Shown here: positions 53,503-56,795 of the stretch, piece after piece
How the letters are laid out: every line of letters begins with the position of its first letter
Position numbering within the stretch: position 1 is the first letter of the stretch
Notes under the pieces: model-generated
What the model was told of the DNA's origin: nothing
The model's input: the letters and a program-made list of their open reading frames with translations, nothing else
Database searches by the model: none
Translations under genes and position numbers: made by a program
From: an uncultured Opitutaceae bacterium
GTDB lineage: Bacteria > Verrucomicrobiota > Verrucomicrobiia > Opitutales > Opitutaceae
Reading direction: 5' to 3'
Assembly: GCA_937958045.1 (NCBI GenBank)
Contig: CALFXL010000068.1
Coordinates: 1 to 56,795, forward strand
Length of the DNA stretch: 56,795 nucleotides

Positions 53503-53660
53503 GAATAAAGGCGTCTAAGGAATGCGAGGCGAGAACGCTGTCGGCGTTGCGCAAACGGACAACGGCAATTCTCGAACATGGAATGCACACCATCAAGGAC
53601 GCGCAGTCACATTCGCGACTTCAAAAGCCCACGGCGTTGCCGCAACTTTCCCAAAACCCG

Positions 53661-56069
53661 ATGACGACCCTTCTCTGCCGCACCGCAATTCTGTCTCTAT
53701 TCTCCCTGTCGCTCGTGTCCGCGCGTGCAACGCCAGCGCTCCCACCCGAGGCCCGTTATGTTTGGCTCGATGCCCCGGCGACACAGCTCTTCGAATCGAC
53801 GCCGCTGGGCAATGGCCGGCTCGGCGCAGCGCTCTACGGCGGCATCGTCGACGAACGGGTTGTTCTCAATGAAAACGGCATGTGGTCGGGCTCGCCGCAG
53901 GAGGCCGATCGCCCTGACGCGCACAAGGCGTTGCCGGAGATCCGACGACTTTTGCTCGAAGGAAAAAACGCGGAAGCCGAAGCGCTCGTGAACGCGAACT
54001 TCACCTGTGCTGGCGAAGGATCGGGGCGCGGCGTCGGCGCGAATGTGCCTTTCGGTTGTTATCAGACACTGGGCGATTTGCTGCTCACGTTCACGCACGC
54101 ATCGGCGTCGGCGCCTCATGAAAACTATCGCCGCGAACTTGATCTCGCCGAAGCCATCGGACGCGTGACGTACGAACAAGGCGGCGTGCGTTTCACTCGC
54201 GAGGCGTTTGTGAGCAAGCCGGCGGAGTCGATCGTGATTCGTCTCGCGGCGGACAAGGCGGGCCAGATCTCGTTCGATGCGCGCCTCTCGCGACCGGAGC
54301 GCTTCACGGTGGAAGCGGCCGGCTCCGATGGATTGTGGATGTCGGGCCAGCTGAACGACGGCTATGGCGGAACCAACGGCGTGCGTTACGCGGCGCTCCT
54401 CAAAGCGTCGGCGCGTGGCGGCTCGATCGACGTCGAAGGCACGATCTTGCGCGTGCGCGACGCCGATGAAGTGGTGCTGACGCTCGCCGCGGCGACGGAC
54501 ATCAAGACCTTCGCCGGCCGCGGCGTGACGGATCCACGCGCAGCGGCCGCGGCCGATCTCGCGAACGCGTTTGGGAAAACATTTGCCGAACTTCGGGACG
54601 CACACATCGCGGATCACCGGCAATTTTTTGATCGCGTGCGTCTTCGTATTGGTGGTGTGGATACAGCTGCTGCCGCGAAAACCACGTCTGCGCGACTGCA
54701 GGATTTTTATGCGGGCAAACCGGATCCTTCGCTGGCGACGCTGTATTTTAACTTCGGTCGCTACCTGCTGATTTCCTCGTCACGTCCAGGCGGACTTCCC
54801 GCGAATCTCCAGGGCATCTGGGCCGATAAAATCCAGACCGCGTGGAACGGCGACTGGCACCTGAACATCAACGTGCAGATGAATTATTGGCCGGCGGAGA
54901 CCACCAATCTCTCCGAGTTGCACCAGCCCTTGTTTGCCCTGATCGAATCGCTGCAAAAGCCGGGAGCAAAAACGGCGCAGGCGTATTACGGCGCGCGGGG
55001 TTGGGTGGCTTTCCTGCTCGCGAATCCGTGGGGGTTCACATCGCCCGGCGAGTCGGCGAGCTGGGGTTCGACGGTTTCGTGCTCGGCGTGGATGTGCCAG
55101 CATCTTTGGGAGCATTATCTCTTCACCAACGACCGCGAGTTTCTCGCGTGGGCGTATCCGATCATGAAGGGCTCGGCGCTCTTCTATCTCGATATGCTCA
55201 TCGAGGAGCCGAAAAACAAATGGCTCGTCACCGCGCCGTCGAACTCGCCGGAAAATGCGTTTCTGCTCGGCGACGATCCGACGCCGTTGCACGTGTGCAT
55301 GGGACCGACGAGCGACATGCAACTGCTGAGGTATCTTTTCAACGCGTGCATCGTCGCGTCGGAAACGCTCGGCACCGATGAAGAGCTGCGCGCCGAGTTG
55401 AAAAACAAAATCGTGCGACTCGCGCCCACGCGCATCGGTTCGGATGGCCGCGTCATGGAGTGGCTCGAAGAATACAAGGAAGCCGATCCGCAACACCGCC
55501 ACATCGCGCATCTGTGGGGACTTTATCCGGGCGATGAAATCGATCCGCGCAAAACGCCGGAGCTCGCCGCAGCCGCGCGCAAATCGCTCGATGTTCGCGG
55601 CGATGGCAGCACGGGATGGAGTCTCGCGTTCAAGATGGGCATGTGGGCGCGCCTGGGCGACGGCGACCGCGCGCATAAAATCCTCGGCGCGCACCTGAAG
55701 CCCGCGACGCGGGAAACCGAAAAGAAGCGCTGGAGCGGGGGCACGTACGCGAATCTCTTCGATTCGCATCCGCCATTTCAGATCGATGGAAATTTTGGCG
55801 GCGCTGCGGCGATCGCGGAGATGCTTGTACAAAGCACCGTGGACGAAATCGTTTTATTGCCCGCGCTTCCGTCAGCGTGGCCTGAAGGCGAAGTGAAAGG
55901 CCTGCGCGCACGCGGCGGCTTCGAAGTTGATCTCGCCTGGGCCGATGGACGTCTGACCTCCGCCAAAGTGAGCAGCGTGAATGGCACACAAACGACGATT
56001 TGTTACGGCTCCGCGAAGCAGACGGTCCACCTCTCCAAAGGCGAGAGCGTCGACGTGCGGTTTCCGTGA
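53661..56069 (+). CDS. Secreted GH95 alpha-L-fucosidase / alpha-L-galactosidase-like enzyme
   Basis: Starting at ATG 53661 gives 802 residues with signal peptide MTTLLCRTAILSLFSLSLVSARA; the frame extends to 53547 but without secretory character. The GH95 layout is complete: N-terminal super-sandwich beginning VWLDAPATQLFESTPLGNGR, then the alpha/alpha6 barrel with QGIWADKIQTAWNGDWHLN and NVQMNYWPAE. The acid is E531 in APSNSPENAF, and D709 sits in FQIDGNFGGA; together with the Asn near 395-402 these match the GH95 active site. It probably trims terminal alpha-L-fucose or alpha-L-galactose from a galactan-containing glycan. Divergent from the secreted GH2. Confidence 0.93.
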   Translation: MTTLLCRTAILSLFSLSLVSARATPALPPEARYVWLDAPATQLFESTPLGNGRLGAALYGGIVDERVVLNENGMWSGSPQEADRPDAHKALPEIRRLLLEGKNAEAEALVNANFTCAGEGSGRGVGANVPFGCYQTLGDLLLTFTHASASAPHENYRRELDLAEAIGRVTYEQGGVRFTREAFVSKPAESIVIRLAADKAGQISFDARLSRPERFTVEAAGSDGLWMSGQLNDGYGGTNGVRYAALLKASARGGSIDVEGTILRVRDADEVVLTLAAATDIKTFAGRGVTDPRAAAAADLANAFGKTFAELRDAHIADHRQFFDRVRLRIGGVDTAAAAKTTSARLQDFYAGKPDPSLATLYFNFGRYLLISSSRPGGLPANLQGIWADKIQTAWNGDWHLNINVQMNYWPAETTNLSELHQPLFALIESLQKPGAKTAQAYYGARGWVAFLLANPWGFTSPGESASWGSTVSCSAWMCQHLWEHYLFTNDREFLAWAYPIMKGSALFYLDMLIEEPKNKWLVTAPSNSPENAFLLGDDPTPLHVCMGPTSDMQLLRYLFNACIVASETLGTDEELRAELKNKIVRLAPTRIGSDGRVMEWLEEYKEADPQHRHIAHLWGLYPGDEIDPRKTPELAAAARKSLDVRGDGSTGWSLAFKMGMWARLGDGDRAHKILGAHLKPATRETEKKRWSGGTYANLFDSHPPFQIDGNFGGAAAIAEMLVQSTVDEIVLLPALPSAWPEGEVKGLRARGGFEVDLAWADGRLTSAKVSSVNGTQTTICYGSAKQTVHLSKGESVDVRFP
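54646..54664. repeat. GTATY-N9-RATAC palindrome, copy 17
   Basis: Reads GTATTGGTGGTGTGGATAC, in the GH95 gene; the only exact copy with a G-rich spacer. Confidence 0.65.
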
Positions 56070-56133
56070 TGAAGGGATGATCGGCAGATGGACGCGATGG
56101 TGCGTTGGTCTGCGTTGTTTGAAGCGTTCACAA

Positions 56134-56166
56134 AAAAGCCGCGGACCTTTCGATCGCGCGGCTTTG
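56134..56166. terminator. Bidirectional terminator between GH95 and gnd
   Basis: AAAGCCGCG (56135-56143) pairs with CGCGGCTTT (56157-56165) around a 13-nt loop. An A-run on the left and T-rich right side suit both the plus-strand GH95 and the minus-strand gnd. A half-matching GTATTT palindrome relative follows at 56166. Confidence 0.8.
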
Positions 56167-56188
56167 TATTTGAAAACTAAATCGGAGC

Positions 56189-56795
56189 TCAGGCTTCCAG
56201 CTGCGGGCGGGAAGCTTCCGGCCAGTCGATGTGGAAGAACTTGCCGCGCTTCTGGTCGACGCGCTCGTAGGTGTGCGCGCCGAAGTAGTCGCGTTGAGCC
56301 TGGAGCAAGTTGGCCGGGAGACGGGCCGAGCGGTAGCCGTCGTAGTACGCCAGTGAGGAGGCGAACGTGGGGACGGGAATGCCGTTTTCGGCGGCGAGGC
56401 TGACGACTTTGCGCCAGTTTTCCTGGGCCTTCTGGATCGTCTTGTTGAAGTACGGATCGAGGAGGAGGTTCGCGAGCTTCGGGTTCTTCGCGTAGGCTTC
56501 GGTGATCTTCTGGAGGAAGGCGGCGCGGATGATGCAACCGCCGCGCCAGATCTGGGCGATCTGGCCGAAGTTGAGCTTCCACTTGTACTCGATCTGAGCC
56601 TGGCGCATCAGTTGGAAGCCCTGCGCGTACGAGCAGATCTTCGAGCAGTAGAGGGCGTCGTGGATGGCCTTGATGAGCTCCTTCTTCTTGGCGGGGGAAA
56701 CTTTCTTGGGTTTCGGGCCTTTGAGGACCTTGGAGGCGGAGACGCGCTCTTCCTTGATGGCGGAGAGGCAGCGCGAGAAGACGGACTCGGCGATG
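56189..56795 (-). CDS. gnd: 6-phosphogluconate dehydrogenase, C-terminal part (partial)
   Basis: The minus-strand frame is open from the TGA at 56189 to the window edge, giving about 202 C-terminal residues. IAESVFSRCLSAIKEER, DALYCSKICSYAQGF, IAQIWRGGCIIRAAFL and the late SSLAYYDGYRSARLPANL plus AQRDYFGAHTYER are diagnostic of Gnd. It makes ribulose 5-phosphate and NADPH from 6-phosphogluconate. The NADP-binding N-terminus lies beyond the window. The internal ATG at 56608 is not the start. Confidence 0.96.
   Translation of the reverse strand, partial: IAESVFSRCLSAIKEERVSASKVLKGPKPKKVSPAKKKELIKAIHDALYCSKICSYAQGFQLMRQAQIEYKWKLNFGQIAQIWRGGCIIRAAFLQKITEAYAKNPKLANLLLDPYFNKTIQKAQENWRKVVSLAAENGIPVPTFASSLAYYDGYRSARLPANLLQAQRDYFGAHTYERVDQKRGKFFHIDWPEASRPQLEA

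Noticed and set aside
3169..54664. Reading the dispersed palindrome as a LexA or other ordinary transcription-factor box
   Set aside because: Nearly all copies lie deep inside coding regions of unrelated genes and far from promoters, which does not fit a normal operator.

Overview
The window is about 57 kb of high-GC bacterial chromosome. It most resembles Verrucomicrobiota, family Opitutaceae or close kin. The basis is recognised family features, not a database search: three TonB-dependent receptors, two with the N-terminal LS(P/A)FEV segment I associate with that group, SusD-free polysaccharide utilisation genes, GH95, GH53 and GH2 enzymes, a giant MBG-repeat adhesin, and a gly-rich C-terminal sorting-like tail. 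No tRNA, rRNA, CRISPR array, transposase or phage gene was seen.

Layout. 1-423 is the 3' end of an Ig-like surface protein. 701-2426 (minus) encodes a MobA-like nucleotidyltransferase overlapping an XdhC-type factor, so molybdenum-enzyme maturation. 2640-5420 is TonB receptor 1. 5433-10224 (minus) reads pdxH, a PAS hybrid sensor kinase with a defective receiver, a SixA-like phosphatase and a GH20-like glycosidase. 10444-21106 is mostly housekeeping: M20 peptidase, a small protein, rlmN, a TPR-like protein, a lytic transglycosylase, a large membrane protein, miaB, a small membrane protein and gmk. 21351-23930 is TonB receptor 2. After a strong terminator and a 0.5 kb AT-rich non-coding stretch comes a two-partner secretion pair: an FhaC/ShlB-type transporter (24498-26216) and a 4,141-residue exoprotein (26237-38662) that alone takes 22% of the window.

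38756-56069 looks like a glycan utilisation locus: TonB receptor 3, a GPH-type sugar transporter, a LacI regulator, a cytoplasmic GH2, a secreted GH53 galactanase, a MarR regulator, a secreted beta-lactamase-like/alpha-beta hydrolase fusion, a second secreted GH2 and a GH95. The likely target is a galactan-rich pectin side chain or arabinogalactan. GH53 cuts outside the cytoplasm, TonB receptor 3 and the transporter import the products, and GH2 finishes inside. Two near-identical AT-rich 19-bp sites lie on the promoters of the TonB receptor and the GH2 gene, with the lacI gene between them. gnd (6-phosphogluconate dehydrogenase) runs off the right edge.

The most unusual signal is not a gene. 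A gapped palindrome, GTATY-N9-RATAC, occurs 17 times at exactly 19 bp, plus once at 18 bp and about nine times with one arm mismatch. It is scattered at roughly 3 kb intervals through unrelated genes, in all reading frames and on both coding strands. A hand estimate from base composition expects less than one. It looks like a dispersed DNA-level signal of unknown function.
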